Source: Paragordius varius
Lineage: Eukaryota > Nematomorpha
Assembly: GCA_964247055.1 (NCBI GenBank)
Contig: OZ176050.1
Span: 6,572,001 to 6,636,000 of the forward strand
Direction: 5' to 3'
Length of the DNA: 64,000 nucleotides
Positions 1-12,546 of the stretch are shown one piece after another (positions within the stretch are counted from its first letter, which is position 1; every line of letters begins with the position of its first letter). A program made the position numbers and the translations under genes. The notes below the pieces were generated by a model. The model saw nothing but the letters and a program-made list of their open reading frames with translations. It had not been told where the DNA came from and made no database searches.

Positions 1-1740
1 AGTTGGCGTCCTTTAGAAAGGTAGTTTGGAGGCGCTTTAATATAAATATGGGATCAGTTGTGCTGCAGCCTTGACGGAAGGCACACTGCATGTTATTAAT
101 ATTAACTATATCTCTTATTTTCTGAGCTAAGATTGATTCACAAACTTTCATAGTATGTTCCAGAAGTTTAATTGGGCGATATTATGTAGTTTTTTCATTG
201 GATTAGTAATACTGTTTTGCTAATAGGATGGAGTCTTATTATCAATTAATATTTTGTTGAAAAGGGTTGTTAAAATGGGGCTAGGTTTATATAATAAGTC
301 AGCTGAGAGTTCGGACGGTCCTGCCGCTTTATTGTTTAACATTTTTTTAATGCGTTGCCTATGTCGAGATATCGTTGATTAGTGGTGTGGGGCCAATGTT
401 AAAAAGCAATTTTGGCAGTTCGTCGACGTTTGTTTTAAAACTCCCTTCAAATATTCAAACCAAGTTCGTTTCACGTCGTCAGGTGTGGTCATAGTTTTAC
501 AGTCTTTATCATTAATATATTTATTGGTTGGTATATCTTGCTTATTTTGTATTCTATTTTACTTTATAAATATTCTCAAATTAGATGTATCTTTAATTTC
601 ATCAGCTATTTTGCTCCTCTTGTTCATTTGGACTAACATATTTTTCATATTCCAAATAAGGTAACTTATCTTTATCGAAACTGATTTTTTCCATTTTTAA
701 ATTAATTCCAATTTTTTCTATGGAAATTTAATTTCATTAGGCCACCACCATTTCTTTTGTGGCCTACTGCCATATTTTTTTCTGCCGCAAACTTAAAATG
801 CAGTCTGCCCCATTTTTTAAATGGGTCCATATTTTTTCAACACTCATATTTTCATCTATAGCTATATTGGCTGTCTCATTTTGAGAGAGGTTTACCTGAT
901 TTGGAGAGAGAATTACTATTTATTTTTAAGACTTTATTTCATAATTACTATTTTTATGTAGTTCTGCTACTATCAAAGAACGTTGTGGTTCACATGCATA
1001 AGTCTTTTTTATATTCCTTATACACGGTGCTTTTGGTAGATTAGGACGTAATTAATCATTGATTCATTTTCATTGCTACGATAGGTGATTAACGCCTTAT
1101 TTTGTTTTGTAAAGAAAGTGTTAGCTACAACTAATTTTAAGAAATTGCGGAAATCAAGTATTGCCTCTCCTTCAGCATCTCTAACGCCAAAACCATAATT
1201 ACCATGAACATTCTCATAATCTTCGTTTTCTGCTCCAAGTCCATTTAAATCGCCACCAATTATAATATCATCTGTTGTCCTGTTGCATATATTGAATAAA
1301 TGCTCCAAAAAGCAGTTTTGTCAGATTGAGTTCTACCTTTCTGTGGAGCGTATGCTGATATTACGTTAAATATCTGTTTACTGATGGCTAGCCTAAGTTG
1401 TAATAATCTGTTTGAATGTCTGGTTATAGATACTATATTTTTTGCTAGTTCTACTTTCAAAGTGATAGCGACCCCTTGACTTGTTTATCCCCTTGATGAA
1501 ATAATATATACCTCTCAATGACTACGTTTCGTCCATATTTGATTCGTGTCTCTTGAAGGTAACAAATTTCTATGTTTTTGTTTGTGAGCTTGGGGATGAT
1601 AAATGGGGTTTTTCCTTTAAGAGATCCTATATTGTAAGTGGCAAACTTAAATTTTAACTGGATATTTTTATTTCTAATGTGTGATGGAAACGTATTCATG
1701 GTGGTTTGTTTAAAGATGTATGTTCATAATAACACTTGGG
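1..1740 (-). mobile_element. Non-LTR retrotransposon (LINE), 5' part, cut by window edge
   Basis: Read on the minus strand, the element starts with an APE-type endonuclease N-terminus near 1699 (KFATYNIGSLKGK, then CYLQETRIKYGR). It continues through endonuclease pieces at about 1460-1260 (VISAYAPQKGR) and 1308-1018 (IIGGDLNGLG, SMINYVLIY) into reverse transcriptase at about 420-1 (NNKAAGPSELSADLLYK, then QCAFRQGCSTTDPIFILKR). The rest lies beyond base 1. The reading frame changes several times and stops occur, so this copy is dead. The endonuclease start resembles that of the plus-strand LINE at 39.5-43.8 kb, so both probably belong to one family. Confidence 0.88.
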
Positions 1741-2842
1741 TGCTAGTAATGCGCTGATTTTGTATAGTCATATTACCATTAATATTAAAGTTAATAAAAT
1801 AAAATGGATAAATTATGTATATAAATATATAATTTTTTCAACGTTTGTAAATATAGTAATAAAATAGAGAAAATGTTAAAAAATTTGTTGTAGTATAGAT
1901 AAAGATTTGGTTGCATGCATCATATATTATTATTAAGCAAATGTTTTAATATATCAACCTCTAGTTCCGAGGAGGAAATAAAGATATTCGGCGTTTACAA
2001 CCTAGGCGCCTTACCAAAATGGAGTTCCCTCTCCACATTTTAGTTTAAAATAATTCTGGAGTTGGGGTCTTGCATTATTATATATTGTCATGTTTTTGAC
2101 AACTGGTCAAAGCGCCAGAGAGCCCACTTGGTGTTTCGTGTGAATACAGGTATTGTGGCATTTTATGGGTTTTGACTTGTCAGAAGCCAAAACCACCACA
2201 CCCCACACATTCTTGACACCCCTTCCGTTAGTCAAAGTCCAGGGTGCACGACGAGGACGTGGAAGAAGGAAGCCATTTTCAGTACAATTTCATTTTAATA
2301 TTTTACTTTTTATGGTATTTTTATTTCCCAAAGCCATATTTTCGCTTAAGCTATTGGGCAAACTTAAGAAATGAATTCTTTAGCTTAGGCGCATTGTAAA
2401 AAAAATCTTCATCACAAACTTTTCACCGCCATTTTTATCTTTGGCTTTTTTAAAATCGCAACAATACGCAAATAGATGTTTAGGGTAAAATGTATTAAAA
2501 ACATTTAGCACCAATTTGATTTCAAAATCAACTCTTAAGGGGTTTTAAAGCTACCCAAATAATTGACTCTAGAGGTTAAAACTTTTATGGTTTTTACCTA
2601 ATACAATAGAACAATCTTTGATTAAATTTTAGTTTAAAACAAATCTCAAAATATCAGGTTTACAAAATTAAGCCTTACAGTACAAAATTACCCCAAAATG
2701 TAATGGTCAAAAAAGAGGTAATGAGGTATCAAAGCTGCAAATTATAAAATCGTAATTCGATTAATAAAATAGTAAACCCTGTCTGTATTTAAGTTGCAAC
2801 GATCGTTTGGACGAATGCATTATAGAGGAGGCACTGTCTATT
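1741..2842. other. Intergenic stretch, possible LINE 5' UTR
   Basis: No supported gene. The part from about 1950 to 2290 is richer in G+C than its surroundings and lies directly upstream of the minus-strand LINE, so it may be that element's 5' untranslated region. An open frame of about 73 codons at 2153-2374 on the plus strand has no recognisable motif. Confidence 0.4.
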
Positions 2843-5474
2843 TTAAATTTTAAACTTTACAACATATTCCGGTAACCCATGCTATTTTACATAATATGTC
2901 AAAGTTTCATTTGAAAATTAAAATAATTATGTATTTTTCTTATAATTCTCATAATTTCGACGTTAACATTTTTAAACGGGTAATACTCGTCAATTTAATT
3001 TTAAAACTGTTATAAACTTTTTAGGGCCCTAAATTCGGTGTAAAAAAGATTTTACAGCAATACCTTATCATCATAACCAATCCATGCGCCCAAAAGTGAT
3101 CCGGTCATACTTGCAATGGTGTCGGTATCACCGCCACAACTAACACATTCAAAAATTGTGTCTAAAAACAAAGTGGATTCCAGGTTCTAATATAATATTT
3201 ATAGATATTATTAAGTATATTTTTGATAAGAAAATATTTTAGCGCATGGAAAATCATAGTTAGCTGGGATTAATACCCTAAATTATATCAAAACGGTAAC
3301 ATTTTTTTACTGATAAATTTTTAGTAATAACACAAATTTAATTGACTCTTCCAAGGGATAAATACCATAATAAAACAAATTCATTCAGATATTGAGTAAT
3401 TTTTGTTTAATTATAAATTATTCTTTTAGTATATTAATATAATGTTAGTAGTAATACAAAAACAGCTTACAGTTGAATTTTTTTGAGCATCAAAAGCTGA
3501 AACAAGAGCTTTAATAAAAAAGTATATAGCGATGGGAACAGATTCATGGGCACAAACACCGTTACCTGTAAAATAATTTGATAATATAAATAAAGGGTAC
3601 CAAAACATATTATCTATTAAAAATACCTAAAATATTAACTAGATTGATCACTGAAATTCTCTCGTTTTTACATATTATTTCGGTGATTTTATCGATTTTG
3701 TTTAAGTATGTATCAATCGCTTCTTGGCATAATCTATAAATAGTATTTAATATTATTAAAAAATAGTGGATTTCAAAACTAGTCATTCGTTAAAAATACA
3801 TTAGTTTTAAACTGAGTAAATCGCTCTTTTCCAGTCGGAGATTTGGCATCAATGATTTCAGGCACAAAAATCTCAAGTGAATAATTGGATGAAGATAAAA
3901 GTTGAATTTGTTCTTTTATGATTTTGCATGTTTCAAGGGCTAATGATTTCCCATTAACTATACTTGTACCATGTTGTACAGGAGGTGGTAACACCAATGC
4001 TTGTCGTAATGTAAAAGCTTGTAAAAGAGCCCCATATATTGCAATAGGATGGGCGTGTGTAATTAATGATGTTTCCACGATCGGCTAAATTGTTTAATTT
4101 AATAGAAAATATTTAGGTTTTCCACCAATTAAATAGTTTCATATAATTGATTCGATTATTAATTATATTAAGTGGTATTTTTAATATCATATATCATTGG
4201 CTTTTTTAAATCCAATGCTAGAAAAGAACCCTCGATATTTTAGCCCAAAAAACATAAATTTTAATCAATGATTTATACAACCAATCCCTAACAATGCGGG
4301 GTACAAATGGTATTTTGTATTAATATATATATATATATATATATATTTTTATGGTTGCTTATTTCACACTTCCGTTGAGCTATTTGCAACACAGTAGTGT
4401 ATGGAAAAAATAACAAAATATTGAAAAAACAATTTTCTTTCTTTTTTCTATACATTATTGTGTTGCAAATCGCCCAACTATAGTGTGAAATAGCTACCAT
4501 TAATATGCACTGTATATTTTATACATAAATAAATATTGCAGTGAAAAATAAATTAATGGCAATTTGTAATTGGATAATAATTAGCCAGTTGTCAAAATAG
4601 AACAGATAGTAGGTGTTTGACTACAATTATGATGTCAGGTTCATAAACTAAACGGAATATCAATAAAAAACCTATTATAAATAATATGTAAATTTCGTTC
4701 CTAGTAATATCTTAAATCTGCCCACTATTCATTTACCAATTTTTCATTTATTTCTGCAAATTAAAAACTTATACGTGTTTGGCTTTAATAATTAAAAAAA
4801 ATTTCATTGCTAATATATTCTGTATTTGCAAATATTAGGAGGAAGTACATTTTGAACACTATTATTCTCTAAAAATTATAAACCAATGACGATAAAAAAA
4901 TCGCGCTTAAAATATTTAAATTATGATTATTACAGCTAAAATATCATTCTGTGTATAAAGCTTTTAAAAACCTTTATTATGGATTCAAAATCATTGTCAA
5001 AATAAAACAAAGTTATTGGTGCGATTCTCATTGCAGCGCCGTTGCCCATAGAACCTTGTCCATCATAAAAAATTTTCGCTTCCCTATATATATCGTCTAC
5101 AGTTTGCGATAAATTGTTTACAATTTTTTTAATATTTTTTCCATAGGAACGATAAGGTTGCGAACTGATTCTATTTTTAAAACTCTATTTAAAAATATTA
5201 TACGTGTCAAAAATAGATATGATATCTAAACCTTTATTTTTTATTAATGATTTTCCAATATCAAATGTAAAGGCAGTGTCATCACTATACTTTAACAAAC
5301 TATGACCTTACAAATATAATTGTATATACTTGAAAAAAATTTACTGCTAATTATTTTGAATGACAAAAAATTATTTTCGTTTTCATATGGATATCCAATG
5401 CAATCCCCAATATTAACACCTAGAAGGGACCCCAAGAACTTTTTTACTGTAAAATTATCCTTGGGATTATACAT
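2843..5474 (-). CDS. ARH3-like ADP-ribosylhydrolase (ADP-ribosylglycohydrolase family)
   Basis: The family removes ADP-ribose from serine residues using a di-magnesium site. Exons read on the minus strand: 5330-5474, 5204-5306, 4972-5182, 3813-4084, 3627-3733, 3471-3565 and 3064-3186. A possible last exon lies at 2843-2881. Signature blocks in order: GSLLGVNIGDCIGYPYE, then YSDDTAF (metal-binding), QGSMGNGAAMR, ITHAHPIAIYGALLQA, NGVCAHESVPIAIY and the second metal site CGGDTDTIASMTGSLLGAW. The first seven exons total 1056 nt, about 352 codons, close to the roughly 360 residues of ARH3. Introns 1 and 2 are only 23 and 21 nt. The donor of exon 4 is uncertain: GTTTAA keeps the frame, while a nearer-consensus GTATTT 13 nt downstream does not. 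The start is the ATG just before the first conserved block. No break is seen, so the gene is probably functional. Confidence 0.88.
5183..5329 (-). other. Two ultra-short introns (23 nt and 21 nt) in the ARH3-like gene
   Basis: Intron 1 is 5307-5329 (23 nt). Intron 2 is 5183-5203 (21 nt). Both begin GTAT and end AG. Removing intron 1 joins the exon ending KFFS in frame to HSLLKYSDDTAF. Removing intron 2 joins IFDT to FKNRISSQPYRSYG. Reading through either one meets a stop or loses the conserved frame. The frame alone fixes the second acceptor: the AG two bases earlier would shift it. Confidence 0.82.
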
Positions 5475-6288
5475 ATGCCTTTTTGATCATCTGTAATAGG
5501 GCTTTGCGCATATAAAGCTGTATAACACTACGTTCAAAATCGGGTAATATAAAAATATCCTGAGAAATATATATATATTTTATTAAATGGTAAAATTTGA
5601 GCACATTTTTTAAAATAAAATTTTAAGGTTACTAGAGGCTTCAGTCCAAAAAATATCACAAAATAAATAAAAACCAGATATAAAAAGCAAAACAAAAAAA
5701 TTATAATTTTTAGATTTGGGCTCCAAAAGTCCCAAATTTTTTCTCTTTGAAAATGACCTAGTTCGCTTAAAATAACTCCAAAATGTCGGGATCGCGGGAT
5801 AAATATTTTAAATATATGTATGTTTTAATATCATATAAAAATATTTTTTAAAAATGCATTGTTTTTTCAAAAAAAAATTTAGCATTTTGTTGAAAAGTAT
5901 TTTTTTATTTTTTGAGGCATGACGGAAACGGTATAAAAACGCTCTATGACAATATAAAACTCTTTTTCTACATTATTTATGATGCTGAACTTCTCTATCA
6001 CCTTAAAATTTTAAGGTTCGTTTGCATGCCATTTTTGGTAAATCTTTGTAAAAAACCCAATTTCTATCATTATCTTTTAATTCTTAATTTTCACTTTTTG
6101 CCCAATTTTGATTTTCTTTTAATATTTCAAAACTAGATCTTCAACAAATGAAAAAATTTCGACAAATGAATTCGTTGGTCATAAGCTATCTCATGAAAAA
6201 AAATACGTTAAAAATTTTTTTGCTCACAATGTATATATTTCATCAGAAGCAGTGGAATTACATCAATTTGCCTGTTGTATTTACTATT
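5475..6288. other. AT-rich intergenic DNA with a diverged foldback half
   Basis: No gene seen. The part from about 5600 to 6250 resembles one arm of the 26.8-27.95 kb palindrome: both have a block reading roughly TTTCAAAAACTAG followed by an ATGAAAAAATTT-like stretch. It is therefore probably a solitary, diverged half of that repeat. A block near 5700-5760 also resembles sequence near 56340-56390. Confidence 0.4.
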
Positions 6289-6773
6289 TATAACTTCGAT
6301 TCAAATTGGGTAAAATGACTCCAGACCATATATAAATGGTTATTGGAAAACTACTTAATTTAAATTTATGCATATATTATAAAAAATTATATAAATAAGC
6401 CAAAACATCTTAAAAGAGCTAAATTTTGGAAAAAATCTCCATATCAAACTACGTCGACGCCATTTTTATTTCATATCATTTTCCAAATTTATCGTGTTTT
6501 TTTCATTCTAACGCTAAAAACAAAGTATATATATATTTCTTTTTAAAATCATCTATTATTAATGTAACATAAACAGAAAAGTGGTTTAGGCAATAATTTT
6601 ACACTAAGATAAGTCGCACATCTCATGTTATTTAAATTTTTACCTTCAAATTTATCCAAAAAATAAATAATAATAAGTTTTTTGAATGAATTTTTTTTGT
6701 ATATTGGTTTATCAATGTAACATATCAAATTTTTGCAATGGTTTTAAATAAATGTGCTGTATCCAAGTGTTAA
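6289..6773 (-). mobile_element. TTAA-flanked MITE, copy C
   Basis: Non-autonomous element of a family with ends CACTTGGATACA and CACTTCGATTCAAATTGGGGTA. The right end abuts copy A, giving the mirror-like junction GTGTTAAAGCTTTAACAC. The left end has decayed from TTAACACTTCG to TTATAACTTCG. No coding capacity. Confidence 0.68.
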
Positions 6774-6777
6774 AGCT

Positions 6778-7950
6778 TTAACACTTGGATACAACACATT
6801 CATTTTAGTTCTTCGATTCAAATTAGGGTAGTACCCCAGCCCTGTTTAAAATTAAATTCTTTAAAAAATATGGAAGGAATCGAAACCATGGCAAAATTTT
6901 GGCCTTATATAACATTAATAAACCGAAATATAATAAAAATTTTATTCAAAAATACTTGATTTGATATTACTTATTTTAACACTTCGATTCAAATTGGGGT
7001 ATCTAAATACCTTAGACTAAATTTAAATTAATATTTTTAAAAAACTACTGAAGGAAACGGTCCCAATTTAAATTTATGCTTCTATCCTGATAAAAATTAT
7101 ATAACTATGCCAAAATATCCTAATAAAATTTTGTTTTGAAAAAAACGTTCCATCTCAAACTACTTCGACGCCATTTTTATTTTACAAAATTTATGCAAAA
7201 TATCGTCTTCATTTAATTTTAAGGGTAAAACTAAAGCTAATTTTTTATATAAATTATATCTAACATTAATAGAAATAGAAAAAGCGGTTTATTTTGTATT
7301 ATTTTAATTTTATAATTTGACACATGTCACGTTGACGAAATTTTTACCTTTCGGTTTTAACTTAAAATAAGTAATATCAAGTATTTTTGATTAAAATATT
7401 TTATATATTTTGGTTTATTAATGTTATATAAGTGCAAAATTTTGCCATGGTTTCGATTCCTTCCATACTTTTTAAAGTATTTGATTTAAACAGACCTGGG
7501 GGATCCAACTACCCCAATTTGAATCGAAGGACTAAAATGAGTGGGTTGTATCCAAGTGTTAAGCTAAAACCGAAAGGTAAAAATTTGGTCAACGTGACAT
7601 GTGTGCACTGGTAAAATTGAAAAATAATACAAAATAAACCGCTTTTTCTATTTCTATCAATGTAAGATGTAATTTAAATAAAAAATTAGCTTTAATTTTA
7701 CCCTTAAAATTAAATGAAGACGATATTTTGCAAAAATTTTGTAAAATAAAAATGGCGTCGAAGTATTTTGACATGAAACTTTTTTTTCAAAACAAAATTT
7801 TATTTAGATATTTTGGCATATTTATATAATTTTTATTTGGATAGAAGCATAAATTTAAATTAGGACCGTTTTATTCATTAGTTTTTTAAAAATCCTAACT
7901 TAAATTTTGTCTGGGGTATTTAGATACTCCAATTTGAATCAAAGTGTTAA
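6778..7950 (+). mobile_element. TTAA-flanked MITE, copy A, interrupted by copy B
   Basis: Starts TTAACACTTGGATAC and ends AATTTGAATCAAAGTGTTAA. Its two parts are 6778-6979 and 7563-7950. The junction sequence TTATTTTAA / GCTAAAACCG is continuous in copy F at 57.3 kb, which confirms that the middle is an insertion. Use of TTAA as target suggests mobilisation by a piggyBac-type transposase. That is an inference, because no such transposase is in the window. Confidence 0.82.
6976..7562 (-). mobile_element. TTAA-flanked MITE, copy B, nested in copy A
   Basis: A 587-bp element, including TTAA at each end, sits in a TTAA of copy A in the opposite orientation. Ends: TTAACACTTCGATTC and TATCCAAGTGTTAA. 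It is nearly colinear with copy F (57083-57669, also 587 bp). An open frame of 60 codons inside it has no motif and is not a gene. Confidence 0.86.
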
Positions 7951-8720
7951 AATTACATTTTAGCAGCAGGTTTCTAATTATCATGTCGAAATCAGGAGCC
8001 TAAATTGGGAGGTATAAAAAGGAATCTGATAAAATTTTTATATTCTGAATTGTCATAGTGCTTTTTTTGGTTAAGAGTGATTTAACATAAATATTTACAT
8101 TTTTATAGTAACTGTTCCATATCAAAAATCGCAATTTAAAACATCCTATTTATTCCTATATTTTGGAAAAAACTTATGTTTTATAAATACTCAAAAAACT
8201 TACATTTAATAAAATTTGATGTTTTTGCAAATTTTACTCCAAATTCGCGGGCCGCACATAATGTTTTTGGGACACGTGTTAGACATAATATGTTTAAAAT
8301 CTATTTTTAATCTCGTGTGTATTTCATATGCGGCACTTCAGATTTTTTGAACAAAAAATGCGACCCGCGAAGCCATTTTTGTAGCATACCGCTGACTTGA
8401 ATCAATAACATCATTCACCTTTGAAACCCTTATTAACATCTACTCTATTCAATTTATATGTAAATTATATCATAATAATGAATTTTCAAAATAACCTAAA
8501 TAAACACTATACTTCTTATAGCATATTTAACATTAAACTTGCTATAACATTAAAAAAGTTCATTATAAATTAACCTTAATACAGCTGTGTGCTTAAATAT
8601 AATTTTTTACCAGGATTGCTATCGGCAAATTCAATGAAAAGTTGGCATTGCATTTTTCATAGTTACTGCATATCTACGGTGAAGAGATTTTCAAATGGAA
8701 AAAGCGGGACAACTCTAAAC
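7951..8720. other. Spacer with hAT-like MITE remnant
   Basis: The part from about 8226 to 8400 has GCGGGCCGCAC and GCGACCCGCG motifs in opposed positions. Such motifs are typical of the ends of non-autonomous hAT elements, as in the copies at 13.0 and 19.6 kb. The rest is AT-rich without a recognisable gene, apart from a candidate minus-strand exon at 8611-8673. Confidence 0.4.
8611..8673 (-). CDS. Candidate internal exon, unidentified minus-strand gene
   Basis: A 63-nt segment is bounded by ACCGTAG on its 5' side and GTAAAAAA on its 3' side. It translates without stop as ICSNYEKCNANFSLNLPIA followed by IL. Both phases are 0, matching the phase at the end of the candidate exon at 12547-12627. 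It may belong to the same gene. Family unknown, and the evidence is only splice sites plus an open frame. Confidence 0.35.
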
Positions 8721-10371
8721 CAAGGCTTCTTAAACTATGGGTCTCGACCCCGTTTGGGGTCGCGAGTGATAAAAATACAATTTAACAAAAAATGTTTTTT
8801 AACTTGTAAAGTTATTGTTTTAAAGAAAAATAACAATCATCGTAGATAAATATATCATAAAATCTTCTGGTTCAGAAAGACTGTTTATACCAGCGCTTTT
8901 ATTCCGATCATTATAATATATATAATTATAAAAAGGAAATAACTGGCTTTGTGATCTGTTTTCGGAAAACCGGTAGACCCATTCAAATCCAAATGTTGAA
9001 AAAAATATAATCATTGATGAATCCGACAATAGCTTCGCCCTTTTTTGAATTAGGTTCCCAGTTCGGGCCTTACCCCATTGTAAAAAACAAGTTTTTTTGA
9101 AAACAGAAGCCCAAAATAATCGTGTCTTTGAGACAATTTTCCGGAAAACGTATTGGACCATTCGGTTTCGAATTACTTTTTTTCGATTGCGACGAACCTA
9201 CTCGGCTAACATTTTTTAATTTAGGCTCTCTTTTTACCCTTTCCCCCCGTAAAATGCCATTTTGTTCAAAAAAAATAAATAATTTTTTGCCCAGGCTGTG
9301 AAACCGTTAAAATTCCTTGAGGATTCGAGTTATTCTCTGTTAAAAGGTAAAAATTTTAGTCTTGCGTTTTTTTTAATATTGGCTGCTGGTAAACAGATAG
9401 CCGCTAAAACTGCGCCACTATTGCGTTGTTTTGGAGCTAATTTACAGTAAAATTATGAAGCCATATGAGCTTATTACATTCTTGAAATATTACCCTTAAC
9501 TAGGTAAAAATTAAGGTAGGGTTTTTTATTAGCCGTTCATTTGGGGCCTTTATGCCCTCCATCATATAACGATTATTTAGTGTTGAGGTCGAATTACCCC
9601 TGAGACGATGGTATCAAAGATGATTTCAAGTATTTGCCCTATAAAGGCAAAGAGCAGCGCTTTTCCATATAGATCTATGGGTAAGGGTTTACCGGTTTAA
9701 AACTGAGACGCCATACAGATAGGCGTAGTTTTGGAGCTAATTTTCAACAAACTTAAGAAGCCATAGGAGTTCAGTTAATCACGTTTCTGGGGAATTTGTA
9801 TAATATCATTCTTCTTTTAAAAAGATACCACAAATGATTTACTTTTTACATCCCTTGATCCCAGCTGTATAAACACAATTTAAAATTAGAACTTTTATAC
9901 ATGATTTCGTAACTAAAATCTTAAAATGAATCCAATGATAGTTGAAAACTCGAATTAGGGACAGATTAAATATGGTCAATTTCGAGTACACAATATTTCC
10001 GCCTATGCAAAAACTCTTAAAAGAATAATTAAAGACATTCTTTTTATTAAATATGTTTATTAATATTTTTTATATCCATTACCTCTATTTAAATTATTAA
10101 GAATAATTATCGGTGAGACTACGCCACACCGAAGCGACAGGGCCAGCTATTATCTTGTGTAAATTTACTATGAATCGGTATTATAGTAATTTATAAAAAA
10201 TGTAGATTTATTTTTGTCAATCTCTTAAAACCGAAATAATCCTGATAAATATTATCAACAAAATATGTAAGTGTTATTTCGAAGAAACTATTATTTTTCT
10301 TTTATATTTGTTGGGGTCGTTAATAAACTCGCAATATGGGGTCGGGAACTGCAAAAGTTTAAGAAGCCCTG
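8721..10371. mobile_element. Non-autonomous hAT element with 8-bp target duplication
   Basis: Terminal inverted repeats CAAGGCTTCTTAAACT (left) and, read inward, CAGGGCTTCTTAAACT (right) are followed by sequence with GACCCC / GGGGTC. The flanks are CTCTAAAC (8713-8720) and CTCTGAAC (10372-10379), which match at 7 of 8 bases as expected for an old hAT insertion. The interior carries a minus-strand copy of the G-rich repeat family (about 8884-9430) and related sequence to about 9800. No transposase is present. Confidence 0.78.
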
Positions 10372-10383
10372 CTCTGAACGGAA

Positions 10384-10396
10384 GGGGGGGGGGGGG
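10384..10396 (+). repeat. Poly-G run (13 nt)
   Basis: Thirteen consecutive G, unusual in this AT-rich sequence, just outside the right target duplication of the 8721-10371 hAT element. Confidence 0.9.
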
Positions 10397-10539
10397 TTTA
10401 CTATCAAAATTTTCTAACAAAAAATAATATTGTAATATTTTTTTTATTTTTAAAATAATACATTTGATAAGTATAAAAAATGTAAAATATTTCATTGCTT
10501 GATATATTTTTTTGAGTGAATTTGTTTGTGCAGGTTGTT

Positions 10540-12474
10540 ATCATTTATTTATAAAAATCTTCACAAGAATTTGTTAAATTATATTTGACACATAAAATGG
10601 CTTTTAGAGTTTCAATATTTTGATTTTTTGATATCCACACTTGATTTAGTGTAGAAAAAACGCGTTCCGTTCCAGCGTTAGTTCCAGCTAAAGAGAGTGC
10701 GAATACCACAATTTTTAAAATATTATTGTTTGTTTAAAAATAATGAAATATTTCGTCCTCTACTATTTTTTTCTGATGCCTAATATTTTAGCTTTTCCTT
10801 ATTAATATGTTTTTTAACCCATGATAATTCTTTAAAAAGATCATTTTCAGAAATATTACTATTTGGCATTCTTGAAAAATATAATCAAAGGATTTTTGAA
10901 CATCGTACCTATTCTGGTTTAATGTAATCCAATAAAATGATCAATATATTGAATTGTACCGTCCAGTCTTCTTAATAACCTTTGCAGTTGGTTGAACATT
11001 TTTATATGGTTTATGATATCCTGACGGTTTATTGCACCTTACTCTTCGAGCTCGTTTATACTATTGCGGATAATAAATGGCATAAAATTATTTTCTAACC
11101 AAGACATTGGTATTTTAAATTATTGACTTCATTTGCTAAATCGATCGCAGATAATTTGTCACCTCCAGTAGGTTTAATTGAAAAGAGCAACTTGATTTTG
11201 TAGAAACTCTAACCATATTTTTGAAGATTTACTTTCAAAATTTTCTAAAATTGTTGAACATTTGTCTTGCCATAGAAAGTAGGATTTTAAGGGATCATCT
11301 AGATTCTTTCGATAGATGGCAGAAGAGCTAACCAACGCGTTCAGGATCCGAGTCTTTTCTGATACTCAATTTCTGCATTTTCACAAAATTCTCTAAGCAT
11401 TTCAACGCGTACAGTGTATATATACAAATAAGAATATTTTTTATTAATAATATTTTCCATATCTACTGGTAACAAGTCAGCAGTTGTTTAAATACCGCTA
11501 TGTATTATATGCGCTGCACACCCAACACCAATAATATTTTGCTCAGATCGTACGCTAATTTGTAAAAAATATTATTTGTGCCTCTTCGCTTTTCCCTCGA
11601 AATTAGTATTCGCATTGTCTGCACAGTATGCGATAATTTTTATTTTAATTCTAAAAATTATTTTAGAAATTTCACCGGGTAAAACGAAATCTAAAATTTA
11701 ACTTTAAACCCCAGTATCTGAATCAAAATATCTTATGATGGTTGGAAAATATTTTATTTCTTTATGATCAAATGCGTCAGAATATATGGTTATAATATTA
11801 TTTTTTTAAAATTATTTTTTATTTTTGAAAATGAATATGGGGAAAACACATTACATACTATTGCCCCGGTCTTGTTCTAGCACTGGTAAATTTTTTATTA
11901 AATAGCTTTCTGATAACTTAAGATGTATCCATAGATCTGAAGGAATGATTGTGCAGCGTGAAATGATATAAGTCTTTCTGCTAATGCTAAATTATTTCTT
12001 CTCCAAGTTGTTTTTTGAAAAAAATCTTTATTTTTGAAGATGATGCAGCAGTATTTAAACATCTTTTATGTTTCTGTGTCTCCAAACGCTTTGAGTATCA
12101 TTCTTTCCGCCGTACAAATACTGAATCCCTTGCATATTTGACATTTAACTATGTTGTCCTTTTTGGATTTTTTATATAAGGAAATTCAATTCTTAAATGA
12201 TCTGTGAGTTTACTTCCTCCTTTTATACTCATTTTGTTAAAAATCTAAAATAAATTCTATTAATTTAAATAAATTACTTATTATAATTTTCTATAATAAG
12301 CGTAAGTAGCAGACTTGATTTGACTGTTCAGTTAGCAGTGTTAACACAAAAAGGCGCAAAACAATGTATAAATTTTATCTGGATTCTAAAAGTCGAGACT
12401 TTTAAAAAAAGTGGCGGGACACGGGACCTAAAAAATCGGGTCTGTCCCGCCAAAAGTAGGACGTTCATCCTATG
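10540..12474 (-). mobile_element. Decayed hAT transposon with transposase remnants
   Basis: On the minus strand the gene starts near 12232 (MSIKGG, then a degenerate EFPYIK and a BED-type zinc-finger-like stretch). It ends near 10570 with the remains of the hAT dimerisation domain. Many stops and shifts are present. The order and wording match the plus-strand hAT at 58.0-59.9 kb. The right end (about 12406-12474) reads GTCCCGCC, then AGTAGGACG, a worn form of the terminal repeat seen intact near 18830-18867 and 56925. The left end was not found. Confidence 0.72.
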
Positions 12475-12546
12475 CATATCCTAATGTAAATCGATGAGTT
12501 CCGTACATTTTGGGATTTTAATAATAAAACTCATTACATTACTTGC

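Noticed and set aside
8820-9161. Minus-strand frame of 113 codons, similar to frames at 14.7 and 40.7 kb
   Set aside because: The similarity comes from the shared G-rich repeat. The frames are in different relative registers and none has a known domain.
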